Shown here one piece after another: positions 1 through 6,246 of a stretch of 8,254 nucleotides of DNA. The DNA comes from Bin22 sp034428635 (GTDB lineage Bacteria > Chloroflexota > Dehalococcoidia > Lucifugimonadales > UBA3495), in NCBI GenBank assembly GCA_034428635.1, contig DAOUHR010000088.1, forward strand, positions 1 to 8,254. Direction: 5' to 3'. A model generated the notes under the pieces. It worked only from the letters and a program-made list of their open reading frames with translations, did no database searches and was not told the origin of the DNA. The number at the start of each line of letters is the position of its first letter. The first letter of the stretch is position 1. Position numbers and translations under genes: made by a program.

Positions 1-728
1 CCCGATATCTCGACGGCCAAAGGGCTATCGCCCAACAGTTCATAGAGGCGGGTGAAGGTAGTATCCGGGCCGTCAGACAAACCTATGCTTTCCTTGAATG
101 GCTCGGGCACCTCTACTGCCTCGGGCGTGGCCAGGAAGGCCGTACCCAGTGACGCCCCCGGGCCCCCAGCCGCCAGTACCGCCGCCAGGGCCCGCCCGCC
201 GGTTATGCCTCCGGCGGCCAGCACCGGCACCCCCGGGTAGCGCTCTAGCAGGTCCACCAGCAGGGGCAGCAGGTTCATTCGGCCGGTGTGGCCCCCGGCC
301 TCGTTACCCTGGGCCAGCAAGACGTCAGCGCCGGCCTCAACTGCCAGTTCCGCCAATTCCACCGACTGAACCTGGCAGATGGTAAGCGCGCCGGCATCCC
401 TGGCTTGCCCCAGCCAGGGTTGCGGGTCGGTGAAAGAGAAGATTATCACCGGGGCCCTTTCTTCCAGGGCAGTCTCAAAGTTGGTCGGGTCCGGTCCGAT
501 AAGTTGTGTAATGAAGCCCACACCAAAAGGCCCGCTGCTCTTTGACCGGATGTGGGCAATCTGCTGGCGAATCCAGTCAGGGCCCAAGCCGTTGCTACCA
601 CCGAAGGTGCCCAGGCCGCCCGCCTGGCAGACTGCCGCCGCCAATTGCCCGCCGCTGTGGTTGCTCATGGGCGCGGACATCACGGGATAGGTCAGGCCGA
701 GAAGGTCGGTAAAGCGGGTTTGCAGCAT
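1..728 (-). CDS. Nitronate monooxygenase / 2-nitropropane dioxygenase-like FMN enzyme (5' part; 3' end outside window)
   Basis: About 242 codons are open from ATG (728-726) to the left edge; the family is usually 310-360 residues, so roughly the last quarter is missing. The protein opens MLQTRFTDLLGLTYPVMSAP, the usual strand-1 and 'P..SAPM' FMN-binding start of NPD-type TIM barrels. It continues with 'AAVCQAGGLGTFGG', 'PFGVGFITQL', 'LAQGNEAGGHTGR' (the glycine/histidine segment at the flavin and catalytic site) and 'PVLAAGGITGGRALAAVLAAG' split around the phosphate-binding AGGI loop, then 'GASLGTAFLATPEA'. These enzymes oxidise alkyl nitronates with FMN and O2 in the cytosol. Related barrels include enoyl-ACP reductase FabK, so the exact substrate is uncertain. 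GAAGG lies about 8 bases upstream of the ATG and supports this start. The gene is divergent from the tRNA. No frame damage is visible. Confidence 0.88.
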   Translation of the reverse strand, partial: MLQTRFTDLLGLTYPVMSAPMSNHSGGQLAAAVCQAGGLGTFGGSNGLGPDWIRQQIAHIRSKSSGPFGVGFITQLIGPDPTNFETALEERAPVIIFSFTDPQPWLGQARDAGALTICQVQSVELAELAVEAGADVLLAQGNEAGGHTGRMNLLPLLVDLLERYPGVPVLAAGGITGGRALAAVLAAGGPGASLGTAFLATPEAVEVPEPFKESIGLSDGPDTTFTRLYELLGDSPLAVEIS

Positions 729-914
729 AATAGTTTACCTTCAGATATGTGACAACGCAGAATATCAGGACTTAACCCTTACGCACCCACACTCAACATT
801 CGTTCCTGATTCTGTCGGAATTCGGCCGGCGCCCGATTGTGGGTCTTTAGGGGCACCAATTTGAGGCTTTTGCCGGGAGCAGAGTTCTACTGGAAGAAAG
901 CCTGCTGGCGGGTT

Positions 915-920
915 TATAAT
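915..920 (+). promoter_or_regulatory. Candidate -10 box upstream of tRNA-Gly
   Basis: A perfect TATAAT lies 28 bases before the mature tRNA 5' end, so a transcript would start near 927 with a short leader removed by RNase P. I see no convincing -35 hexamer 16-18 bases upstream (the bases there read GGAAGA), so the assignment rests on the -10 match and its position. Confidence 0.5.
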
Positions 921-947
921 GGGGAGACTGTACCATCTTTTTGGCCG

Positions 948-1021
948 GCGGGTGTAGCTCAGTGGTAGAGCTCTAGCCTTCCAAGCTAGCTACGTGGGTT
1001 CGATTCCCATCACCCGCTCCA
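948..1021 (+). tRNA. tRNA-Gly (anticodon TCC), CCA encoded
   Basis: A full cloverleaf can be drawn. Acceptor GCGGGTG (948-954) pairs perfectly with CACCCGC (1011-1017). The D stem is GCTC (957-960)/GAGC (968-971). The anticodon stem is CTAGC (973-977)/GCTAG (985-989), with loop CTTCCAA and anticodon TCC at 980-982, reading GGA and probably other GGN codons. The T arm contains GGTTCGATTCC. The discriminator is T1018, as expected for bacterial tRNA-Gly, and CCA is encoded at 1019-1021. There is no intron. The gene stands alone between the divergent flavoenzyme gene and insertion-sequence debris. Confidence 0.97.
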
Positions 1022-1044
1022 AGACATCGCAATTTTAGATATGA

Positions 1045-1077
1045 AACCGCCGTCACTGTACGGCGGTTAATGCTTTT
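1045..1077 (+). terminator. Hairpin terminator downstream of tRNA-Gly
   Basis: A perfect 9-bp stem, AACCGCCGT (1045-1053) with ACGGCGGTT (1060-1068), encloses a 6-base loop and is followed by AATGCTTTT. The T run is short and offset by five bases, so termination may be imperfect. The position 24 bases after the tRNA CCA end supports the role. Confidence 0.65.
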
Positions 1078-1228
1078 CACATCAATCTTGTAGAGATTGC
1101 AATAGGGCTGAATGGTACAGACCTCGCCTGTGGACTTGCACAATGAACCTCTTTTGGCTCCGATTCTTTGTACAAAGCGCCCCAGGTAGAAGCATTAAGC
1201 ACATAAAGGATCCGAAAAACCGCTTTCC

Positions 1229-2100
1229 TGTAAAAGTCAAGACTGCATCTGACGCAAGGGAATTATCTTACAACAGAGAGCTGTAGAGTAATGTTGTCCG
1301 GTTGGTCACCTCCTCGGCCCAGGTCTTTCTGCAGCGCTAGAAGCTGGCTTTGCTGGAAGGTCTCCCAGGGAGTCTTGCCGTAGCAGTAGCGCCCTGAGTG
1401 GGGTCTCTCCAGGTTGTACTGCTCCAGCCAGGCGTCCAGGTCAAACTGCAACTCCTCCAGAGTTTGGTAGAGCTTCTTCTGGAAGAGCAGGCTGTAGCAC
1501 TCGTCCTGCAGGGTCTTGTGGAACCGTTCGCAGATGCCGTTGGTCTGGGGGTGGTTGGCCCCGGTCCGGGAATGGTCGATGTCCTCCACCGCCAGGTAGA
1601 GCTGGTAGGCGTGGTTTTCCGGCTTCTCCAGTTTGTCGGCGCAGTACTCGGTGCCCCGGTCGGTGAGAACGCGCTGCAGCCTGATGTCCTGCTCGTCGAA
1701 GAAGGGGACCACTCGGTCATTCAGCAGGTTCGCCGCGGTGATGGCGCTCTTGTCGGTGTAGAGCTTGGCAGTGGCCACCCGGCTGTAGGTCCGTTGTTTG
1801 TCTAGGGGAAGGTCTGCTGGCAGATCCGGCCCACGCCCTTGATGGTGCCTACGTAGTAAGTGTCCTGGGCGCCCAGGTCCTTATGTAGTGACTGGGTGCT
1901 CCGTCTCAATCTCTCCGTATGCTTCCTTTTCCTGCTTGGCCTTTTCCAGGGCCGCCAGTTGGCTCTCCGTAAGGATGACGCCTTCCTGGGCCACCTTGGC
2001 TGCGGCATTAATACTGAGCCTTGAGCCGCTTCTTGAAGGTCTCCAGGTCGTGGCGGAGCCATACCGAGCGGACCCCTCCCGGGGAGATGATGATCCCCTT
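1229..2100 (-). mobile_element. Degenerate IS481-family insertion sequence remnant
   Basis: The extent is set by transposase homology on the high side (about 2100, where it meets a surface-protein scrap) and by a possible terminal repeat on the low side. The sequence at 1229-1244 begins TGTAAAAGTCAAGACT, resembling my memory of TGT-starting ends of IS481-type elements, and lies about 34 bases beyond the transposase stop. No matching inverted repeat remains at the high end, because the element is cut in the N-terminal part of the transposase. No target-site duplication was found. The terminal assignment is tentative; the family assignment from the protein is firm. Confidence 0.7.
1263..2100 (-). 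pseudogene. IS481-family DDE transposase, 5'-truncated and multiply frameshifted
   Basis: Homology runs through at least four pieces in changing frames. (1) 2100-2011 has 'SPGGVRSVWLRHDLETFKKR' and ends at TAA 2010-2008. (2) About 2003-1888 has 'AKVAQEGVILTESQLAALEK', then 'AYGEIETEHP' and a TAA. (3) About 1886-1802 has 'LGAQDTYYVGTIKGVGR', ending at TAG after 'QQTFP'. (4) 1805-1263 is the long intact rve core with 'LTDRGTEYC', 'HPQTNGICERFHKTLQDE' and 'YNLERPHSGRYCYGKTPWET'. The catalytic triad residues are all still encoded (D of QDTYYVG, D of TDRGTEY, E of ICERF), but no frame joins them. The shift between pieces 3 and 4 is a one-base loss in a CCCC run near 1804. The N-terminal helix-turn-helix is absent. 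Such enzymes cut and paste the element; this copy must be inactive. Confidence 0.9.
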
Positions 2101-2101
2101 C

Positions 2102-2212
2102 GACTATCTTCAACTTTATAAAGGGGGTTTCTGCCACATCCACCGCCTGGTCGAAAGTCAGGGAAACTTCGATGGTCTCTTCGGCTCGGTACACGCCACC
2201 CTGAGCGGGAGT
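2102..2212 (-). pseudogene. Scrap of a SwmB-type surface-protein domain
   Basis: Reading from 2212, the frame gives 'TPAQGGVYRAEETIEVSLTF', then 'DQAVDVAETPFIKLKI'. This matches the start of the SwmB beta-sandwich repeat (S.PA..G.Y..GETIEV.LTF..AV.V.GTP.LKL) found in large exported bacterial proteins. An in-frame TGA (2221-2219) closes it upstream, and after 'KLKI' the sequence passes directly into IS481 homology near 2100. It therefore lies between two IS remnants, on the same strand as the large surface-protein pseudogene beyond the IS21 debris. It could be a displaced piece of that gene or of a neighbouring paralogue. It has no start, signal peptide or end of its own. Confidence 0.6.
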
Positions 2213-2214
2213 AG

Positions 2215-2373
2215 GTGATCAGCTGCGGCGCCGAGATCGTTGCCAGGCACCCCCGCTCCTACGAGCAGGCCGACTTCGTCTTCGATCCCATCCACTACCT
2301 TCCCCTGCCGGAGCAGAAGACGGCGGGCCTGGACCAGGCCGCCCTCCTGCAGGGGTGGGACCTGCCTGAGTAG
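2215..2373 (+). pseudogene. istA: IS21 transposase (IstA) C-terminal fragment
   Basis: Fifty-two codons are open between TAG (2212-2214) and TAG (2371-2373). They read 'VISCGAEIVARHPRSYEQAD', then 'FVFDPIHYLPLPEQKTAGLD' and 'QAALLQGWDLPE'. This is the characteristic region after the catalytic core of IstA proteins (usually '..HPRSYERE.FVFDP.HYLPLLEQK..ALDQAAPL.GW.LPEEF'). After the stop, another frame shows 'LPRRRLAPA', faintly like the following 'LRRLLEAR' stretch, which suggests a further frameshift. The integrase DDE core and N-terminal DNA-binding region are absent. It is on the opposite strand to the IS481 and surface-protein remnants. Confidence 0.85.
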
Positions 2374-2446
2374 TACCGGACTGCCCAGAAGGCGTCTAGC
2401 CCCTGCCGGAACGGCTCCTCCTTACCTCCGGTCACTGCCCCGCGGC

Positions 2447-2497
2447 GGGACATTTCCCATGAACAATTAGCGTGGACATTTATGCTGGCCAGTTACG
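2447..2497 (+). repeat. IS21-type terminal repeat pair, 26-base period
   Basis: Two imperfect tandem units start GGGACATTT (2447) and TGGACATTT (2473). They end GAACAATTAGCG and GGCCAGTTACG, giving a shared pattern GGACATTT..........CA.TTA.CG. Multiple short direct repeats of this kind are transposase-binding sites at IS21-family ends. Placement directly after an istA fragment supports that reading. Confidence 0.65.
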
Positions 2498-2502
2498 CCA
2501 GG

Positions 2503-2550
2503 TGGTACACTTTCCTGCCGCCAAAATGGTCCACTATTCCGCCGCCCTTG
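2503..2550 (+). repeat. Second terminal repeat pair, 24-base period
   Basis: TGGTACACTTTCCTGCCGCC (2503-2522) is repeated as TGGTCCACTATTCCGCCGCC (2527-2546), 17 of 20 bases identical, with a period of 24. It lies outside the 26-base pair and just inside the proposed terminus at 2553. It is probably the outermost binding-site set of the same IS21-like element; a second nested IS end is the alternative. On the minus strand this repeat is read as the apparent tail 'FGGRKVYHLA' of the surface-protein frame. Confidence 0.55.
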
Positions 2551-2553
2551 ACA

Positions 2554-4394
2554 ACATCCCCTGGAATCAGGAATTCCAGGGTGCTCTCCTCCTGCATGTG
2601 AGGATCATGGAAGGTCCATTCCTTAGTGTCGTTTCCGAAATGGAATGCAGTCAGGAAGCTATCGCCCAGCGTGGTACTCAGCGCTTCAATGTCGGTGACT
2701 GGACCCGTCTCCACTAATGGTGCGCCGACCCGAAAATCCGCCAGGACGTAAATGCCGCCGACTAGGACCACGATTGACTCTTACCCTATTTCCGACTGGG
2801 CAACCAGAACCTCTAACTCCATCATCCCATTGCGGTCGGTGTGGGGAGTGGGGGAGGGGGTGATGTTAACCTCGCCCATGATGGCCATTGCGACGAATGT
2901 AAAGGCGCGAAAACCTCTGCCGGTCACCGTGACCGTAGTTCCCAGCGGGCCGCGATCGGGAGAAACGGTAACCGTGGCCTCCGTCACGAGATGCGTGGTG
3001 TTGGTGAAAATTGTGTGGCCCTCGTCATCCATAAACTCGGCAGACACAAGGTTGGTGGAAGGTATTTCCACAGCCCAGGGGACAGTCATTTCGGCGGAAA
3101 AACGGCCGCCGGCGTCGGTGGAAACGGAAGCTGTAGACTGACCACTGCCATAGTCAAAGGTAATTTCGACCCGGACTTCAGAGCCCCGGTTGTTGCTTAC
3201 GGGAAAGCCCTGTCCGGAAATGGTTACCGTGTCGCCGGGGACGGCTTGTTCAGGTGACACCTCGATACTTCTGTGGGGAAAAACGATAATCGCCTCTCCA
3301 AGACGGCGATGTGAATCCCTTACCTGGAGCTTCCGCTCTCCGCCCAGCAGGGTGGAGCCATTTACCGGAAGAACCACGCTTCCCACCCAACGGCCGCTGC
3401 TGTCCAGCTGGATAGGGTCGTCTTCCTGATCCCCCACCCTGCTGGCCGGCAATTCCACGCCATCCATGCTTACGCGAGTTATTTCTGTGCCATGAAAGCC
3501 CTGCACTGTCACACGTACCCTTTGGCTTGGCAAGGCCGTCAAGGGAGAAACCTGAACGTGAAGAGAGGTGTCCTCCTCCGCTGTCGTATGGAGCTCGAGA
3601 CAAAAGCCCCCGTTTAATTGGTCGCCGTTCCTTTACCCTTCCCAGTCTCCAATGTCCCCTTCGACAACAACCCGAATTTCCTGACGCCCGGGCAAGACGT
3701 CATCAGGCATCGCCAGGGGAAAGCTCAACCTTCCTGTCTCAGGAATCTGCCGGTTGCCCAGTCCCTCCAGGTCGGCGCCAAATCCCCCTATTCTTATGGA
3801 ATTCAAAAGGCCCTCAGGAAAATCAAGCAAATCCACCCGTATGGTGGAATTTGTACGAAGGAACGTTCCCAGATTGACGGTGCCCGCCAGATCCAACACC
3901 TGGAAAGAGTTTTCAACATTCTCCTTTAGCTGGATGCCATCCCCCGTTTCTTCTTCAAGCACCAGGATAGATGTATGTCCCTCGCCGTCTCTTGCGTTAA
4001 TGAAATTGCAGTTGCTTTCTTCATAATCGACATTGATTTCTCCGACCATTGTGCTGTCACCGGGCTTAAAGTCATCTGTAAGTTCAAAGGTACAGTCCCC
4101 AAATCCCGGTACGAAGGGTGGATTAGTCACAGGTATGGAACATCGGGCGACCACCTCGGTATTGGACTCGGCTCGGCAAAGAACCGCTCCCAGCGCGTCG
4201 AATACGCCGTTCATGTTGGAGTCACGCCAGAAGATGACCGTCGTACCAATTGCGAAACCACGGGCAGTCAACCCCAGTTGGTCGCCCCTTCAGGCAACGT
4301 GTTCGCCGAGTTCCACTTGAAAGTCTATGAGCAGGCCGGAAGGGTCATCGTCGCCAGGGTCGCTGGTAACGGCGATGGACGAGATGGTCGGCAT
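2554..4394 (-). pseudogene. Large secreted/cell-surface protein with IPT/TIG-like repeats, inactivated by three nonsense codons and IS truncation
   Basis: One minus-strand frame stays in register from ATG 4394 to the IS21 boundary (about 613 codons). It is broken by TGA 4292-4290, TAA 3635-3633 and TAA 2783-2781. Modules in order: 'MPTISSIAVTSDPGDDD', the edge of a SwmB repeat whose body seems deleted. Next 'GDQLGLTARGFAIGTTVIFW' followed by DSNMNGVFD, a DxNxNGxxD calcium-loop-like motif, and four cysteines near 'NPPFVPG'. Then a beta-rich domain 'DLAGTVNLGTFLRTNSTIRV'. Then three Ig-like repeats: 'VSPLTALPSQRVRVTVQGF', 'VSPEQAVPGDTVTISGQGFP' and 'VSPDRGPLGTTVTVTGRGF', each with a G.GF turn as in IPT/TIG folds. 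Last 'LTAFHFGNDTKEWTFHDP', a C-terminal module that normally continues about 40 residues further. No signal peptide remains. The protein was presumably exported and structural or adhesive; its ligand is unknown. Other frames do not fit. Confidence 0.82.
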
Positions 4395-4437
4395 TTAATA
4401 CATCCAATGTTCAGGACTTTCTCGGAGAAGGTCTATT

Positions 4438-4492
4438 GGCAAATGCCCTTGCAAAAAAGGGCATTTGGCCTGTCATTTGAAGGGGCATTTGC
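4438..4492. repeat. Overlapping inverted repeats with alternative pairings
   Basis: CAAATGCCCTT (4440-4450) pairs perfectly over 11 bp with AAGGGCATTTG (4457-4467) around a 6-base loop. The same left arm, GCAAATGCCC (4439-4448), can instead pair over 10 bp with GGGCATTTGC (4483-4492). The two pairings exclude each other. A few A residues lie in the first loop, but no T tract follows on the plus strand. It could be a terminator relic or part of a small repeat element. Confidence 0.5.
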
Positions 4493-4600
4493 TATCCACA
4501 AAAAGGGCAAAAGGTTGCCGTACAGCCAGCCTGGCTGGCCTCAGCAATACCACTCCGGAGCCTTGGCAGCCTTCCGCCAAAGCGGGCTGAAGACCATCCT

Positions 4601-4625
4601 GCCGCATTTGCATGTGCGGCAAATG
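4601..4625. repeat. Nested palindrome carrying the same CATTTG motif
   Basis: GCCGCA (4601-4606) pairs with TGCGGC (4615-4620), while the overlapping CATTTGC (4605-4611) pairs with GCAAATG (4619-4625), so two different hairpins share the same bases. The CATTTGC arm is the same word found in the inverted repeats about 120 bases to the left. Function unknown. Confidence 0.45.
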
Positions 4626-4795
4626 GTTGGCGACCCAGCATTAGTGAAAGTCAGTCTGCGAATGGGAGTGGGGAAACTGGGAGGGTTAAAGGGCTAAAGA
4701 AGGCTGCTGTTGTTTGACGATTGGGTCATCGGCCAGCTGTTCAGCGATAAAGTCGCCCCTTGAGCGAAGCGACATCGAAACACCGGGAACAGGCA

Positions 4796-5105
4796 AGTAT
4801 TCAGCTACTCAACACCTTTCAACAGGGCAGGCAACCGAGATCATGGGCGTCTGTGAGCGCCACACCAAGTGTCTGTTGGCGGCCTGCCACCGGAGGACGG
4901 CGCCGAGGCGCTTGTCCACGCCAACCGGGGACTGAGGATCCACAAATCCCTGCCCGCGACAGAGTGCGCTGCTGTGGTCAAGCTGGCCGGCGACGGCTAC
5001 GCCGGCGCCAACTACAGCCATCTCACCGAACTGCCGCGGGGGCGCGAGGGGGTCGACCTGAGTCTGTCGACAGTGCGCCGCATCCTGCTGAAAGCTGGTC
5101 CGGGC
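4796..5105 (+). pseudogene. Transposase N-terminal fragment (helix-turn-helix part, ISNCY-like), frameshifted
   Basis: Homology passes through three frames: 'IQLLNTFQQGR', then 'ATEIMGVCERHTKCLLAA', then from about 4893 'DGAEALVHANRGLRIHKSLP', 'AGANYSHLTELPRGREGVDL' and 'SLSTVRRILLKAG'. This is the pattern of transposases whose N-terminus has a Mor/HTH-type 'EAA.LLG.SERH..RLLAAYR..GA.ALVHGNRGR' region, followed by 'Y.G.N..HL.ELL...EGI.LS..TVRRIL..AG'; I associate it with the ISNCY group. Everything after 'LLKAGPG' (5105), including the catalytic core, is gone. The family name is from memory; an IS481-related group is the main alternative. It is a third, separate IS relic in the window. Confidence 0.72.
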
Positions 5106-5359
5106 TGTCCCCTCAAAAGTCTGTTCCTGCCAGGGGTAGCGCTTGAAACGTGCATCCACCTTCCGGCCTTGGCCGGTTTGACGCAGCCAAAACGGCACAT
5201 ACCCAGGAGGGCTGTTCCTTACCCACGGATGACAACCTTTGTCCCAGCGGTTACCATTGCAGGCAATATTAGTTGGAAGCAGCGGTCGCAACGCGGTGAG
5301 GACCGGTTCCAAGCCTGCCCTTACACGCCACAACTGCCTGAAATGTAAGGCTGCTCAAT
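5106..5359. other. Unrecognised stretch between transposase scrap and trmI
   Basis: Transposase homology stops abruptly at 5105. On the minus strand an open frame spans 5333 to 4809 (174 codons). Its upstream part includes 'CNGNRWDKGCHPWVRNSPPG' and 'GQGRKVDARFKRYPWQEQTF', rich in W, R and P. I cannot assign these, and the lower half of the frame is antisense to the transposase scrap, so it is not called as a gene. A short CCGGCC/GGCCGG palindrome lies near 5165-5178. No convincing promoter for trmI was seen, though one must lie in or before this stretch if the operon is transcribed locally. Confidence 0.35.
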
Positions 5360-6232
5360 TTGCTGGGTAATTTGGACGCAGACAAGAACAATTTTCACGA
5401 CGGCGATATGGTGCTGTTGCAGGACCGCAAGGCCCGCCGGTACCTGACTACCCTGTCCGAGGGGCAGGTTTTTCACTGCCACCTGGGCCGGTTGGACCAC
5501 GACGGCCTTATCGGCCAAAGCGTGGGGGGCTGGTACCGTACTGACCGGGGCCACACCCTGCTGGCGGTGCGGCCGACTCTTGGCGAATTCGTGCGTCAAA
5601 TGCCGCGCGGCCCGCAGATCATTTACTCCAAGGACCTGGGCAACATCGTGGCCTTCGCCGACATATTCCCCGGAGCTACCGTGGTGGAGTCGGGCCTGGG
5701 CTCGGGGGCCCTGACCTCCGCCCTTTTGCGGGCTGTGGGCGACACTGGGCGGGTGATTACCTACGAGATAGAAGAATCGGTAGTTTCCCGGGCCATGGCC
5801 AACATCGGGAGGGTAACGCCCAGTCTGGCAAACCTGACGGTCACCGTCGGCGACGTTTACCAGGGTATCGAGGAGCGACAGGTGGACCGGGTGGTGCTGG
5901 ACGTGCCGGAACCCTGGCAGGCGGTGCCCGGGGTGGCCGAGGCCCTGGTCATGGGCGGCATTATGATCAGCTTTCTGCCCACGGTTCTGCAGGTCCACCA
6001 GCTGGTGGGGGCGCTGGAAGAGGACGGCCGGTTCCAGATGATCGAGACAGTAGAAACATTGTTGCGGCCCTGGCACGTAACGGAACGCAGCGTGCGTCCG
6101 GCACACCGCATGGTGGCCCACAGCGGCTTCCTGACTACCGCAGTGCGGTGCTTGCCGCGGGTCATCGGCACCGTCAGCAATCCGTCCCCGCCGGTGAATG
6201 CAGTAGATGATGGACAGGATATACGGGACTAG
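5360..6232 (+). CDS. trmI: tRNA (adenine(58)-N1)-methyltransferase, TrmI family
   Basis: The 290-residue product methylates N1 of A58 in the tRNA T-loop using S-adenosylmethionine, stabilising tRNA; the enzyme is a cytosolic tetramer in characterised bacterial and archaeal members. The N-terminal beta domain (about 12-70) reads 'FHDGDMVLLQDRKARRYLTT', then 'FHCHLGRLDHDGLIGQ'. 'RGPQIIYSKD' at 83-92 is the family linker motif (often QIIYPKD). Motif I is 'VVESGLGSGALTSALLRAVG' (108-127); the family usually has E.GTGSG, so T is L here. E136 in 'ITYEIEE' should hold the SAM ribose. 'GDVYQGI' (164-170) and 'LDVPEPW' (180-186, catalytic-type D181) follow. The start is TTG at 5360: AAGG lies 9 bases upstream, an in-frame TGA at 5339 limits extension, and the next ATG (5408) would clip the first strand. 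Fourteen bases separate it from the HD gene, suggesting one operon. Confidence 0.93.
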   Translation: MLGNLDADKNNFHDGDMVLLQDRKARRYLTTLSEGQVFHCHLGRLDHDGLIGQSVGGWYRTDRGHTLLAVRPTLGEFVRQMPRGPQIIYSKDLGNIVAFADIFPGATVVESGLGSGALTSALLRAVGDTGRVITYEIEESVVSRAMANIGRVTPSLANLTVTVGDVYQGIEERQVDRVVLDVPEPWQAVPGVAEALVMGGIMISFLPTVLQVHQLVGALEEDGRFQMIETVETLLRPWHVTERSVRPAHRMVAHSGFLTTAVRCLPRVIGTVSNPSPPVNAVDDGQDIRD

Positions 6233-6246
6233 CAGGGAGCGCTGCC

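Larger units (their letters stand above)
2215..2553 (+). mobile_element. Internally deleted IS21-family remnant with right-end repeats
   Basis: The segment holds the end of istA homology followed, only about 75 bases later, by tandem repeats typical of IS21 termini. The last part of istA and the whole ATPase helper gene istB (normally about 750 bp) are missing, so the element cannot transpose. The outer end is placed at 2553 because the minus strand from there reads TGTCAAGGGCGG, a TG-starting terminus, and surface-protein homology resumes immediately outside. The left boundary abuts the SwmB scrap near 2212. The terminus position is inferred. Confidence 0.65.
4395..4795. other. Intergenic debris with repeated CATTTG inverted repeats
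   Basis: No coding homology was found here on either strand. A plus-strand open frame that crosses into this stretch is the shadow of the surface-protein frame and has no recognisable content. The notable contents are the two hairpin groups listed separately. No ribosome-binding site or promoter for the surface-protein frame was recognised on the minus strand, and a TAA sits immediately upstream of its apparent ATG, so its original 5' end is probably deleted. Confidence 0.5.

Noticed and set aside
948..1021. tRNA-Gly as the attachment site of an integrative element, since IS debris follows it
   Set aside because: No integrase gene is present and I saw no second copy of the tRNA 3' end in the window; the remnants belong to DDE-type IS elements that do not target tRNA genes by att recombination.
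1398..1805. Plus-strand 135-codon open frame
   Set aside because: It is antisense to the IS481 transposase core, a common effect of GC-rich coding DNA.
2447..2550. Short regularly spaced repeats as a CRISPR array
   Set aside because: There are only two copies of each of two different repeats, units abut without unique spacers, no cas genes are present, and the position at an IS21 end explains them.
2554..4394. An alternative genetic code explaining the in-frame stops
   Set aside because: Both TAA and TGA are involved, while the intact trmI (TAG) and HD (TGA) genes end at ordinary stops where their families should end, and the IS relics show the same kind of decay.
3975..4697. Plus-strand 240-codon open frame
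   Set aside because: Most of it is antisense to the surface-protein frame, it starts without a convincing ribosome-binding site, and its tail covers hairpin-rich intergenic DNA with no protein motif.
4809..5333. Minus-strand 174-codon open frame
   Set aside because: Its lower half is antisense to clear transposase homology; only the part above 5106 is unexplained, and that is reported as an unassigned stretch, not as a gene.
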